Positions 1 through 6,952 of a DNA stretch of 7,184 bases are shown here, in pieces (position 1 is the first letter of the stretch; every line of letters starts with the position of its first letter). Both the position numbers and the translations under genes were made by a program. Source of the DNA: Hyphomicrobiales bacterium (lineage in GTDB: Bacteria > Pseudomonadota > Alphaproteobacteria > Rhizobiales > JALURZ01); NCBI GenBank assembly GCA_027058735.1, contig JALURZ010000285.1, forward strand, positions 1 through 7,184. The letters run 5' to 3'. The notes beneath the pieces were generated by a model. The model searched no databases. It was not told the origin of the DNA and saw nothing but the letters and a program-made list of their open reading frames with translations.

Positions 1-1
1 G

Positions 2-637
2 GTTTTCTACCCCGCCAGCGGCGGCCAGCCGGGCGACAGCGGCGCGCTGGCGATCGAGGGGGCGGGCGATGTGAGCATCGCGACAACGGTCTACGGCCCC
101 GACAAAACGCAGATTGTCCATGTGCCGGACGAAGGCGGCACCCTTCCCGAACCGGGCGCCAGGGTCCGTTGCCGGATCGACTGGCAACGGCGCTATGCCC
201 ACATGCGCCTGCATACCTGTCTGCATCTGTTGTGCTCGATCGTGGACTATCCCGTGACGGGGGGGGCCATTTCGGCGGACGGGGCGCGGCTGGATTTCGA
301 TATTCCCGCCGCTGACTTCGCCACCAAGGAGGAACTGACGGATGCTCTCAACGCACTGATCGCACAAAACCACCCGGTATCGGTGCGCTGGATCAGCGAT
401 GAGGAGTTGACCGCCCGGCCCGACCTTGTGCGCACCATGTCGGTGAAACCGCCGATGGGCAGCGGGCGCGTGCGCCTGCTGGAGATCAATGGCGGCGAGG
501 TCGATCTGCAACCGTGCGGCGGCACCCATGTCGCCGCGACCGGCGAGATCGGCGGCGTTCTTATCCACAAGATCGAGAAAAAGGGCGCGAAAAACCGCCG
601 CGTGCGCGTTGCGTTCGCCCGGGATCAGGCTCCATGA
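2..637 (+). CDS. alaX: Alanyl-tRNA editing protein, AlaX family (5' partial)
   Basis: Free-standing relative of the AlaRS editing domain; the family hydrolyses Ser (and Gly) wrongly attached to tRNA(Ala) in the cytoplasm. The reading frame is open from base 2, ahead of the GTG at 71, and that upstream part encodes FYPASGGQPGDSG, a hallmark of AlaRS/AlaX proteins, so the true start lies left of the window. 211 residues are visible. Both halves of the zinc site are present: HTCLH (visible residues about 71-75, HxxxH) and CGGTH (about 172-176, CxxxH). The C-terminal KGAKNRRVRV matches the family's nucleic-acid-binding end. Judging by medium-length AlaX proteins, some 30-40 N-terminal residues are missing. 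The stop overlaps the sseA start (ATGA, 634-637), which implies an operon. Family assignment is firm. Amino acid specificity is inferred from the family, not shown here. Confidence 0.93.
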   Translation, partial: VFYPASGGQPGDSGALAIEGAGDVSIATTVYGPDKTQIVHVPDEGGTLPEPGARVRCRIDWQRRYAHMRLHTCLHLLCSIVDYPVTGGAISADGARLDFDIPAADFATKEELTDALNALIAQNHPVSVRWISDEELTARPDLVRTMSVKPPMGSGRVRLLEINGGEVDLQPCGGTHVAATGEIGGVLIHKIEKKGAKNRRVRVAFARDQAP

Positions 638-1512
638 ACGAGAACAGGGACCGCTGGCTGGTCAACACCGGCTGGCTCAAGGAACATGTGAACGCGCCCG
701 ACATCGTCATCCTCGACGCCTCGTGGCATCTGCCGGGGTCCGGTCGCAACGCCGCCAGGGAGTTTCTCGACGGCCATATTCCCGGCGCCCTGGCGTTCGA
801 CATCGACGATATCGCGGACAAGAGCAGTCCGCTGCCGCACATGCTGCCCGGCCCGGCGATGTTTTCTTCGCGCATGCGCAAGATGGGAATCGGTGATGGC
901 AACCGGATCATTGTTTACGACAGCCACGGTCTGATGACGGCCGCGCGGGTGTGGTGGACGTTTCGCGTGATGGGCCATGACGATGTCGCCGTTCTCGACG
1001 GCGGCCTGCCCAAATGGGTGGCCGACGGGGGCGAACTGGAAGACGGGCCGGCCAGAGCGCGCCAGGAACGCCACTTCACGAGCCGGCGCCAGACCACCAA
1101 ACTGTGCGACCGCGACGATGTCGCCAGGGTGTCCGCGGATGGCGGCGTCATTATCGATGCGCGTTCCCCGGAGCGCTTCGCCGGCACCGCCCCCGAACCG
1201 CGCGAGGGCCTGCGCGCGGGACATATTCCCGCCAGCATCAATGTGCCTTACCAGACCTTGCTCAACGATGACGGCACGCTCCGCAGCGACAGCGAGCTGC
1301 GTTCGGCATTTTCCCGGGCCGGCGATCTGTCCGCCCCGCTCATCACAACCTGCGGTTCCGGCGTCACGGCGGCGGTCCTGGCGCTCGGGCTCGAAATTCT
1401 GGGGGCCAGGCAGGTTGCGCTTTATGACGGCTCCTGGAGCGACTGGGGGTCGGACCCCGATCTGCCTGTGGAGACCGGCCCCGACACGGGCCGCGCGGGA
1501 GAAGCGACGTGA
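634..1512 (+). CDS. sseA: 3-mercaptopyruvate sulfurtransferase (two-domain rhodanese)
   Basis: Predicted to move sulfur from 3-mercaptopyruvate to a thiol acceptor or cyanide, in cysteine breakdown and sulfane-sulfur supply (cytoplasm). It has 292 residues, near the usual length for SseA-type enzymes. Two rhodanese domains are visible: an inactive N-terminal one (about 8-130, with GHIPGA at 47-52 and LDGGLPKW near 121-128) and a catalytic C-terminal one (about 155-275, with GHIPAS at 196-201 and YDGSWSDWG at 264-272). The active-site loop is CGSGVTA, beginning at Cys240. CG(S/T)GVTA marks mercaptopyruvate sulfurtransferases rather than thiosulfate:cyanide enzymes, which usually carry CRxGx(R/T). 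The ATG at 634 overlaps the stop of the AlaX gene. The frame is open further upstream, but that stretch lies inside the AlaX gene and does not look like rhodanese. The stop at 1510-1512 overlaps the next start, suggesting coupled translation. Substrate preference remains an inference from the loop. Confidence 0.93.
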   Translation: MNENRDRWLVNTGWLKEHVNAPDIVILDASWHLPGSGRNAAREFLDGHIPGALAFDIDDIADKSSPLPHMLPGPAMFSSRMRKMGIGDGNRIIVYDSHGLMTAARVWWTFRVMGHDDVAVLDGGLPKWVADGGELEDGPARARQERHFTSRRQTTKLCDRDDVARVSADGGVIIDARSPERFAGTAPEPREGLRAGHIPASINVPYQTLLNDDGTLRSDSELRSAFSRAGDLSAPLITTCGSGVTAAVLALGLEILGARQVALYDGSWSDWGSDPDLPVETGPDTGRAGEAT

Positions 1513-2027
1513 TGGGCACGGTCCACAAGATCACCATCACCTATCTGGAACTGCTCGAGCAGACGGCGCTCAAAACGCCGCCGCCCCCCGCCGGGACCAG
1601 CCTGCTGCGCGCCCATGCGCCGCCGGTGCATTTTTACCGCTATCTTTACGATGCGGTGGGCCGCGATTATGTCTGGGTCAACCGTAAACGGATGAACGAC
1701 GAGGATCTGGCCGCCATCATTCATGACCGCGAAGTGGAGATCTATGTCCTGTATGTGAACGGCAGTCCGGCGGGATTCGCCGAGCTTGATTTTCGCGACA
1801 TGCCGGATGTGGAACTGGCGTTCCTCGGGTTGATGCCGGAATTTCAGGGCCGCGGCCTGGGCTACCATCTGTTGTCGCAGGCGCTCGCCATCGCCTGGGC
1901 CCGCGCGCCGCGGCGGCTGCATGTGCAAACCTGCACCCTCGACCATCCACGCGCCCTGCCACTGTACCAGAAATTCGGATTCACGCCGTTTGCGCGCGAG
2001 GACACGACTTTGGAAGAGCTGGACTGA
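1512..2027 (+). CDS. GNAT family N-acetyltransferase
   Basis: Acetyl-CoA-dependent transferase of unknown substrate. Of 171 residues, the C-terminal two thirds carries the GNAT fold signals: a VNGSPAGFAELDF strand pair (about 82-94), ELAFLGLMPEFQGRGLG with the acetyl-CoA pyrophosphate loop Q-G-R-G-L-G at 112-117, and DHPRALPLYQKFGF (144-157), the typical motif B end where a residue near the Tyr helps as general acid. The first 45 residues, including a PPPP run at 23-26, show no motif I know. I chose ATG 1512, which shares its A with the sseA stop. A GTG at 1509 is also possible and sits nearer to a GGGAG ribosome-binding site at 1497-1501; it would add one residue. It is the last gene of the AlaX-sseA run and ends before a convergent spacer. 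Substrate could be a protein N-terminus, amine or small metabolite; nothing in the sequence decides it. Confidence 0.85.
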   Translation: MGTVHKITITYLELLEQTALKTPPPPAGTSLLRAHAPPVHFYRYLYDAVGRDYVWVNRKRMNDEDLAAIIHDREVEIYVLYVNGSPAGFAELDFRDMPDVELAFLGLMPEFQGRGLGYHLLSQALAIAWARAPRRLHVQTCTLDHPRALPLYQKFGFTPFAREDTTLEELD

Positions 2028-2139
2028 GACGGGGTGGCCGGTTCCAAGAGCGCCATGCAAACGCACTCATCGAACCCGTGCCGTCTGTCCAGGCGATTGG
2101 CTCCGCCTCCCTGTACTCCCCTCAGAGCCCCTCGCCGCG

Positions 2140-2173
2140 GCCATTGCCCGCAATTGCGCAATCGGGCAATGGC
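2140..2173. terminator. Stem-loop between convergent operons (possible bidirectional terminator)
   Basis: Perfect 11-bp inverted repeat (arms 2140-2150 and 2163-2173) around a 12-base loop, in the 213-base spacer between the GNAT gene and aapP, whose 3' ends face each other. The loop itself contains the 10-base palindrome ATTGCGCAAT, so an alternative fold exists. Position suggests transcription termination or mRNA 3'-end protection for both operons. No clear T-run follows on either strand, so a classic intrinsic terminator is not proven. I see no other feature or credible gene in 2028-2240. Confidence 0.5.
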
Positions 2174-2240
2174 AACCCTTCGCCCTTGAATTCAGCCACC
2201 CCGGCGGGCGACGATGAATCTCCGCAACACCTCCCCCCGC

Positions 2241-3044
2241 CTAATGCAGGATCTGGCTCAGGAACATCTTGGTGCGCTCGCTTTTCGGATTGCTGAAAAA
2301 CTGCTCAGGCTCGTTCTGCTCCACGATCTGTCCCTCATCCATGAAAATCACCTTGTTGGCGACCTGACGGGCAAAGCCCATCTCGTGGGTTACAACCAGC
2401 ATCGTCATGCCTTCCTCGGCAAGGTTGACCATCACATCGAGCACTTCCTTGATCATTTCTGGATCAAGCGCGGAGGTCGGCTCGTCAAACAGCATGATCC
2501 GCGGGTTCATGCACAAGGAACGCGCAATCGCGACGCGCTGCTGCTGCCCGCCGGAAAGCTGGCCTGGATACTTGCCCGCCTGTTCGGGAATCTTGACCCG
2601 TTCGAGATATTTCATGGCGACTTCCTCGGCTTCCGCCTTCGGCGTCTTGCGCACCCAGATGGGCGCCAGCGTGCAGTTCTCCAGAATGGTCAGATGCGGA
2701 AACAGATTGAAGTGCTGGAACACCATGCCGACTTCGCGGCGGATTTCATCGATCTTCTTGACATCGTCGGTCAACTCGATGCCATCGACAACGATCTTTC
2801 CCTGCTGATGCTCCTCAAGCCTGTTGATGCAGCGGATCAATGTGGATTTGCCGGACCCCGAGGGACCGCAGATGACGATCCGCTCCCCCTTGTAGACCGT
2901 CAGATCGATATCGCGAAGCACATGAAAGTCGCCATACCACTTGTTCATGCTGATGATCTGCACAGCGACTTCGTCGGACACCCGCAGCTTCACCTTCTTG
3001 GGTGCCGCCTTTTTGGGCGCCGCCTTCCTTTTCGCTTGAGCCAT
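2241..3044 (-). CDS. aapP: General L-amino acid ABC transporter, ATP-binding subunit AapP
   Basis: Cytoplasmic ATPase that powers amino acid import through AapQM; polar amino acid (HisP/GlnQ) family. All nucleotide-binding motifs are intact in the 267-residue form: Walker A GPSGSGKST (60-68), Q-loop Gln110 in MVFQHFNLFPH, signature LSGGQQQR (163-170), Walker B IMLFDEP (183-189) with Glu188, D-loop SALD (191-194) and switch His220 in VVTHEMGFA. I prefer the ATG at 3042-3044, which has GAGGGA seven bases upstream. A TTG at 3062 would add six residues but lies just after the aapM stop with no better ribosome site. The start lies 24 bases after aapM, so it is the last gene of the operon. Odd point: residues 4-20 are lysine/alanine/proline-rich with a tandem AAPKK, placed before the normal beginning of the fold (about residue 29). 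GlnQ-type proteins usually lack such a tail. Confidence 0.95.
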   Translation of the reverse strand: MAQAKRKAAPKKAAPKKVKLRVSDEVAVQIISMNKWYGDFHVLRDIDLTVYKGERIVICGPSGSGKSTLIRCINRLEEHQQGKIVVDGIELTDDVKKIDEIRREVGMVFQHFNLFPHLTILENCTLAPIWVRKTPKAEAEEVAMKYLERVKIPEQAGKYPGQLSGGQQQRVAIARSLCMNPRIMLFDEPTSALDPEMIKEVLDVMVNLAEEGMTMLVVTHEMGFARQVANKVIFMDEGQIVEQNEPEQFFSNPKSERTKMFLSQILH

Positions 3045-3068
3045 TTCCCGGTCCCTCACCAAATGCCG

Positions 3069-4373
3069 TTAATTTCTGTGGCCCGTATCCAGCCTGTTTT
3101 CCATGAAAATCGAATAGCGCGACATGCCAAAGCAGAACACGAAGAACAGGATCGCCGCGAAGGCATAGCCGGAATGGCTGGTGCTCGGCGTGCTCCAGTT
3201 GGGGTCGGTAAAATTGAGCTGGATGATACCGAGCAGATCGAACAGTCCGACAATCAGCACCAGTGTCGTATCCTTGAACAGGCCGATGAAGGTGTTGACG
3301 ATCCCCGGAATGACCATCTTGAGCGCCTGCGGCAGAACGATCATCCGCATCATTTTCCAGTAACTCAGGCCCAGCGCCATCGCGCCCTCGTACTGGCCGC
3401 GCGGAATGGCCTGCAATCCGCCGCGCACGACTTCGGCCATATAGGCCGCCGAAAACAGGGCAACCCCGATCAGCACGCGCAGCAATTTGTCGAAATTCAC
3501 GCCTTCGGGCAAGAACAGCGGCAGCATCACGCTCGACATGAACAGCACGGTAATCAGAGGCACCCCGCGCCAGAATTCGATAAACGCGATGCAGAACAGC
3601 CGGATAATCGGCATTTGCGAACGCCGCCCCAGCGCCAGCAGAATTCCGATCGGCATGGAGGCCACGATCCCCGTCACCGCCACCACCAGGGTGACCAGCA
3701 GCCCGCCCCACAAGGAGGTTTCAACGGGCGCCAGCCCCAGGTCCGCCGAACTGACAAGCACCACGGCCGCAAAAGGCACCGCGAACATCGCCACGCCCTT
3801 GATGCCATCCCTCAACTCGATGATTTTGGCCACGCTCGCAGCGAAGAACGCGACGCCCAGAAGGATCGCCACAAGCACCGCAAAGCCGATCCAGAAACCG
3901 GTGCCGATGTCGATATTGCCGCCGGTGAGCAGGATGAAGGCGACCACCGGATAGATGGCCAGCAGAAACAGGGCATTGAGGCCCTTGTAGGGAAGCGAGG
4001 GCACAACCATGGGGATCAGCGCGCCAAACCCGAGCACATATACCAGCGTCACGCGCCAGCGCTCTTCCACCGGATAGCGGCCGTAGATGATCTGCCCGAA
4101 TTTCGCTTCGACAAAAGCCCAGCAGGCGCCGACGGCGCGCCCGACCTTCTCGCTGCGGCAGGCATCACCGTCTTCGCCCGTCCACACCGCGCTCAGGAAG
4201 CCCCAGTTGATGATCGGAGGCACGATCAGGTAGATCAGATACAGCCCGATAAACGTCAGTATCGTGTTTGTAACGCTGGAGAACAGATTTTCGCGCAACC
4301 ACCCGACGATCCCGGTGGTGGAGGCCGGCGGCGGCAGCAGCGGCGCGTCTTTCGTGCGAACATAATGGGTCAT
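3069..4373 (-). CDS. aapM: General L-amino acid ABC transporter, permease AapM
   Basis: Inner-membrane permease subunit that pairs with AapQ to form the amino acid pathway. 434 residues. N-terminal helix about 32-52, then a polar, presumably periplasmic stretch (about 60-107) with ACWAFVEAKFGQIIYGRYP, typical of AapM. Further hydrophobic segments fall at about 108-125, 132-150, 158-183 and 192-209, followed by the core permease domain from about 221. The ATPase-coupling EAA loop is clear: EVVRGGLQAIPRGQYEGAMA (314-333) leading to ALGL and then LPQALK at 347-352. The C-terminal NWSTPSTSHSGY and FCFGMSRYSIFMENRLD also look like AapM. The ATG at 4373 lies three bases after the aapQ stop, with GGTGGAG inside the aapQ end as ribosome site. 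Compared with the Rhizobium AapM I remember, residues about 153-208 look like an extra two-helix segment. The BztC permease of Rhodobacter is the closest alternative name. Confidence 0.93.
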   Translation of the reverse strand: MTHYVRTKDAPLLPPPASTTGIVGWLRENLFSSVTNTILTFIGLYLIYLIVPPIINWGFLSAVWTGEDGDACRSEKVGRAVGACWAFVEAKFGQIIYGRYPVEERWRVTLVYVLGFGALIPMVVPSLPYKGLNALFLLAIYPVVAFILLTGGNIDIGTGFWIGFAVLVAILLGVAFFAASVAKIIELRDGIKGVAMFAVPFAAVVLVSSADLGLAPVETSLWGGLLVTLVVAVTGIVASMPIGILLALGRRSQMPIIRLFCIAFIEFWRGVPLITVLFMSSVMLPLFLPEGVNFDKLLRVLIGVALFSAAYMAEVVRGGLQAIPRGQYEGAMALGLSYWKMMRMIVLPQALKMVIPGIVNTFIGLFKDTTLVLIVGLFDLLGIIQLNFTDPNWSTPSTSHSGYAFAAILFFVFCFGMSRYSIFMENRLDTGHRN

Positions 4374-4376
4374 CGT

Positions 4377-5561
4377 CTAGCGCTCCACCAATGACATTCG
4401 CGCATTATACCAGTTCATGAACATGGAGGTGATGATGCTGATGATCAGATAGACCCCCATTGTCATCAGCAGGATCTCCACCGCCTGCCCCGTCTGGTTG
4501 AGCACCGTTCCGGCAAAGACCGAGACCAGATCGGGATAGGCGATGGCCACCGCCAGCGAAGAATTCTTGGTCAGGTTGAGAAACTGGCTGGTCAAGGGCG
4601 GGATAATCACCCGCATCGCCTGGGGAATGACCACCAGCCGCAAGGTCGGATTGACCCGAAGCCCGAGCGCATGGGCCGCTTCGCTCTGTCCGTGAGAGAC
4701 CGCCAGAATTCCGGCGCGCACGATTTCCGCGATGAACGACGCGGTATAGATCGTCAGCGCCAGGAGCAGCGAGGCGAATTCCGGGATCATCGTCATGCCG
4801 CCCTTGAAATTGAAGCCGCTCAACTCAGGCTGGTCGAGCGTGATCGGCATGCCCGCGGCAAAGAAGGCGATGATCGGAAATCCGAAAATCAGCCCCAGCG
4901 AGCTGATGAAGACGGGAAACTGCTGGCCGGTTCTGATCTGCCGCTGCTTGGCCCACCAGCGCAGCGCGATCGCGCTGAAGATGCCGGCGATGAACGCCAC
5001 CAGAATAATGTAGGCGTTGTCGCTGAAAACCGGCGCCGGCATGTACAGCCCGCGGTTGTTGAGAAAAAACAAGCCGAATGCCGACAAGCTCTCGCGCGGC
5101 CCCGGCACTGCGCGCAACACCGCAAAATACCAGAAGAAAATCTGCAACAGCAGCGGCGTGTTGCGGAACACCTCCACATAGACCGCAGCAAGCCTGGAAA
5201 TGACCCAGTTTTTTGAAAGCCTGGCAATGCCGATGATAAAGCCGAGGATGGTTGCGAAAATAATGCCGAAAAACGCAACCAGAAGCGTGTTCAAAAGCCC
5301 CACCAGAAAAGCCCGCCCATAGGTCGAATCCTCGGCATAGGGCACAAGGGTCTGAATGATCCCGAACCCGGCGGTATTTTCCAGAAACCCGAACCCGGAC
5401 GCGATATTCTGGCGCTCAAGATTGCTGACCGTGTTGGTGACAATCTCGTAGCCCATCCAGACAATGGCGAAAATCAGCACCGCCTGTGACAGCAATGCGC
5501 GGAAACGCGGATTGTTCCAAAGCGCGACCTTGGCCGCGTCAGCCTGTTCGGATACAGCCAT
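4377..5561 (-). CDS. aapQ: General L-amino acid ABC transporter, permease AapQ
   Basis: First inner-membrane permease subunit of the Aap importer, partner of AapM. 394 residues: a short polar N-terminus (1-20), a helix at about 24-42, a loop with ASGFGFLENTAGFGI (54-68) characteristic of AapQ/BztB, then the permease domain beginning near YGRAFLVGLLNTLLVAFFGI (81-100). The sequence FRNTPLLLQIFFWYFAVL (132-149) is typical of polar amino acid permeases. A long central insertion with helices near 183-200 and 217-236 separates the first and second halves of that domain, as in other AapQ proteins. The coupling EAA loop is EIVRAGILAVSHGQSEAAHA (279-298) then ALGL and IPQAMRVIIPPL. The ATG at 5561 has a strong GGGGAGG ribosome site five bases upstream (5567-5573). 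The stop is three bases before aapM. A hairpin lies upstream, between aapJ and aapQ. Confidence 0.95.
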   Translation of the reverse strand: MAVSEQADAAKVALWNNPRFRALLSQAVLIFAIVWMGYEIVTNTVSNLERQNIASGFGFLENTAGFGIIQTLVPYAEDSTYGRAFLVGLLNTLLVAFFGIIFATILGFIIGIARLSKNWVISRLAAVYVEVFRNTPLLLQIFFWYFAVLRAVPGPRESLSAFGLFFLNNRGLYMPAPVFSDNAYIILVAFIAGIFSAIALRWWAKQRQIRTGQQFPVFISSLGLIFGFPIIAFFAAGMPITLDQPELSGFNFKGGMTMIPEFASLLLALTIYTASFIAEIVRAGILAVSHGQSEAAHALGLRVNPTLRLVVIPQAMRVIIPPLTSQFLNLTKNSSLAVAIAYPDLVSVFAGTVLNQTGQAVEILLMTMGVYLIISIITSMFMNWYNARMSLVER

Positions 5562-5590
5562 CTACGCCTCCCCAGCCGATGGAATGTGCC

Positions 5591-5635
5591 GTGGAAGCAG
5601 GCCCCTTCTTGGGCGAGGGTCCCGCCTGCTTCCAC
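5591..5635 (-). promoter_or_regulatory. Intercistronic stem-loop between aapJ and aapQ
   Basis: Perfect 12-bp inverted repeat (arms 5591-5602 and 5624-5635) with a 21-base loop that itself holds short C-run/G-run pairings. It occupies the only sizeable gap inside the aap operon and ends about 30 bases before aapQ. No T-run follows in the aap direction, so it is not a standard terminator. Hairpins at this place in binding-protein operons often protect the 3' end of the binding-protein message or dampen read-through, so the binding protein outnumbers the permease. That role is inferred here. Confidence 0.65.
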
Positions 5636-5659
5636 AGCAAACTTTGTTGCCGCTAACGC

Positions 5660-6676
5660 CTAGCGGATGGGCGGCGCATATTGCAGGCCGCCATTGTTCC
5701 ACAGAGCGTTCAGGCCGCGGGCAAGACCGAGCGGGGTCTTGGGTCCGACGTTGCGCTCGTAGATTTCGCCGTAATTGCCGACCTGCTTGATGATGGCGTA
5801 GGCCCAGTTGTTGCTGAGACCAAGATTGCTGCCGAACTTGCCTTCAACGCCGAGCAGACGTCTGATGGCCGGATTGTCGGACGATTTCATCTGATCGACA
5901 TTAGCGCTGGTAACGCCGAGTTCCTCGGCATTGAGCATCGCGTTGTGGACCCATTTCACAATGTTGAACCACTGGTCGTCGCCCTGGCGGACCACCGGTC
6001 CAAGCGGCTCCTTGGAAATGATTTCCGGCAGCACCATGTGCTCATCGGGTTTTTCCAGCTTGAGGCGCTGCGCGGCCAGACCGGAACGGTCCGTCGTATA
6101 CACATCGCACCGGCCCTTGTCATAGGCCTGGACAACTTCGTCGGCCTTCTCGAAGGCAACGATCTTGTATTCAAGCTTGTTGGCGCGGAAATAGTCCGCG
6201 ACATTGAGTTCGGTGGTCGTGCCGGTGTTGGTGCAAACGGCCGCACCACCGAGCTTCAGGGCGGAATCCACGCCAAGCGACTTGCGCACCATGAAACCCT
6301 GACCGTCATAATAGTTGACGCCGGCGAAGTTGAGGCCAAGCGCCGTGTCGCGGGTCATGGTCCAGGTCGTATTGCGCGAAAGCACGTCGATTTCGCCGGA
6401 TTGAAGGGCGGTAAAGCGCTCTTTCGCCGAAAGTGGCGTATATTTGATTTTCGAGGCATCGCCGAACACGGCGGCCGCGATGCCGCGGCAGGTATCGACA
6501 TCGATGCCGGTCCAGTTGCCCTTGTCGTCAGGGTTGGAGAACCCGGGCAGACCCTGGCTCACACCACATTGAATAAACCCTTTTGCCTTGACGTCATCAA
6601 GGGTTGCAGCCGACGCCGATGTCGCCATCAGCCCCAGGGTCGCGCCAATGGCGATCGGAATGATTTTGGATTTCAT
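5660..6676 (-). CDS. aapJ: General L-amino acid ABC transporter, periplasmic binding protein AapJ
   Basis: Periplasmic solute receptor (extracellular solute-binding family 3) that delivers L-amino acids to AapQM. 338 residues. A Sec signal peptide is clear: basic MKSK, hydrophobic core about 5-18, and cleavage likely after ASA (residue 23), leaving ATLDDV as mature start. The mature protein has the family layout: IQCGVSQGLPGFS (35-47), GIDVDTCRGIAAAVFGD (57-73), SRNTTWTMTRD (100-110), TNTGTTTELNVADYF (149-163) and CDVYTTDRSGL (190-200). Four cysteines (37, 63, 148, 190) could form two disulfides, which is an inference from spacing. The ATG at 6676 has GGAG/GAAGG ribosome-binding sequence upstream. 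It is the first gene of the aap operon and divergent from metC. By analogy with Rhizobium Aap, specificity is broad for polar and other amino acids. The Bzt-type glutamate/glutamine binder is an alternative within the same family. Confidence 0.96.
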   Translation of the reverse strand: MKSKIIPIAIGATLGLMATSASAATLDDVKAKGFIQCGVSQGLPGFSNPDDKGNWTGIDVDTCRGIAAAVFGDASKIKYTPLSAKERFTALQSGEIDVLSRNTTWTMTRDTALGLNFAGVNYYDGQGFMVRKSLGVDSALKLGGAAVCTNTGTTTELNVADYFRANKLEYKIVAFEKADEVVQAYDKGRCDVYTTDRSGLAAQRLKLEKPDEHMVLPEIISKEPLGPVVRQGDDQWFNIVKWVHNAMLNAEELGVTSANVDQMKSSDNPAIRRLLGVEGKFGSNLGLSNNWAYAIIKQVGNYGEIYERNVGPKTPLGLARGLNALWNNGGLQYAPPIR

Positions 6677-6849
6677 GTTGCAGCCTTCTCCTGTTGCGCT
6701 CTATCCCGTTGTGATATTGCGCCAGGGGGCGGCTCTGCACTACAGAACTCACCCAGGCCTGAAAGACCCCTACGCACATTGACCACAACAGGACTGGCGT
6801 TTCGTGTATGACTCCCTCATAAGGACACGCGAACGCGCATCCGCTGCCT

Positions 6850-6878
6850 ATCAGAAAAGATCGAACGGAGCCGGTCAA
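6850..6878 (-). promoter_or_regulatory. aapJ: Candidate sigma70-type promoter for the aap operon
   Basis: On the minus strand TTGACC (6873-6878; it reads CTTGAC with the base before, the alphaproteobacterial -35 core) is followed after 17 bases by TCTGAT (6850-6855; 4 of 6 matches to TATAAT). It would give a leader of roughly 165 bases before the aapJ ATG. It lies in the 276-base divergent region 6677-6952. I could not find an equally good promoter for metC on the plus strand, nor a -24/-12 sigma54 site for aapJ. Found by eye only. Confidence 0.4.
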
Positions 6879-6952
6879 GTGTTTATAGAGGTTTGCAGGA
6901 AAAAACTCGCGTCACCCTTAACGCGCGCGGGAGACAGCCGGAGGCAGTCCAC

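Noticed and set aside
514..633. An N-terminal extension of the sulfurtransferase up to base 514
   Set aside because: The extra 40 residues are Arg-rich, lie wholly inside the AlaX coding region and do not resemble rhodanese. ATG 634 gives the normal family length and an ATGA overlap.
3045..3062. TTG start for AapP at 3062
   Set aside because: It would add six residues, uses a rare start codon and has no better ribosome site. The ATG at 3044 has GAGGGA seven bases upstream.
2214..4394. A 726-codon open frame on the plus strand opposite aapP and aapM
   Set aside because: It is antisense to two genes with clear motifs, its translation is rich in His, Gln, Arg and Asp with no domain, and it runs straight across the boundary of both genes. 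It is a codon-bias shadow typical of GC-rich DNA.
6677..6740. Sigma54 (-24/-12) promoter before aapJ around the TGGCGC on the minus strand
   Set aside because: The GC dinucleotide required at the -12 element is absent at the proper distance.
5681..6811. A 376-codon open frame on the plus strand opposite aapJ
   Set aside because: It mirrors the codon structure of aapJ, has no recognisable motif and crosses the aapJ start into the intergenic region. Shadow frame.
6779..6823. Plus-strand TTGACC at 6779-6784 as a metC -35 box
   Set aside because: No acceptable -10 hexamer is found at 16-18 bases; the nearest A/T-rich hexamers are too far away or lack a matching -35.
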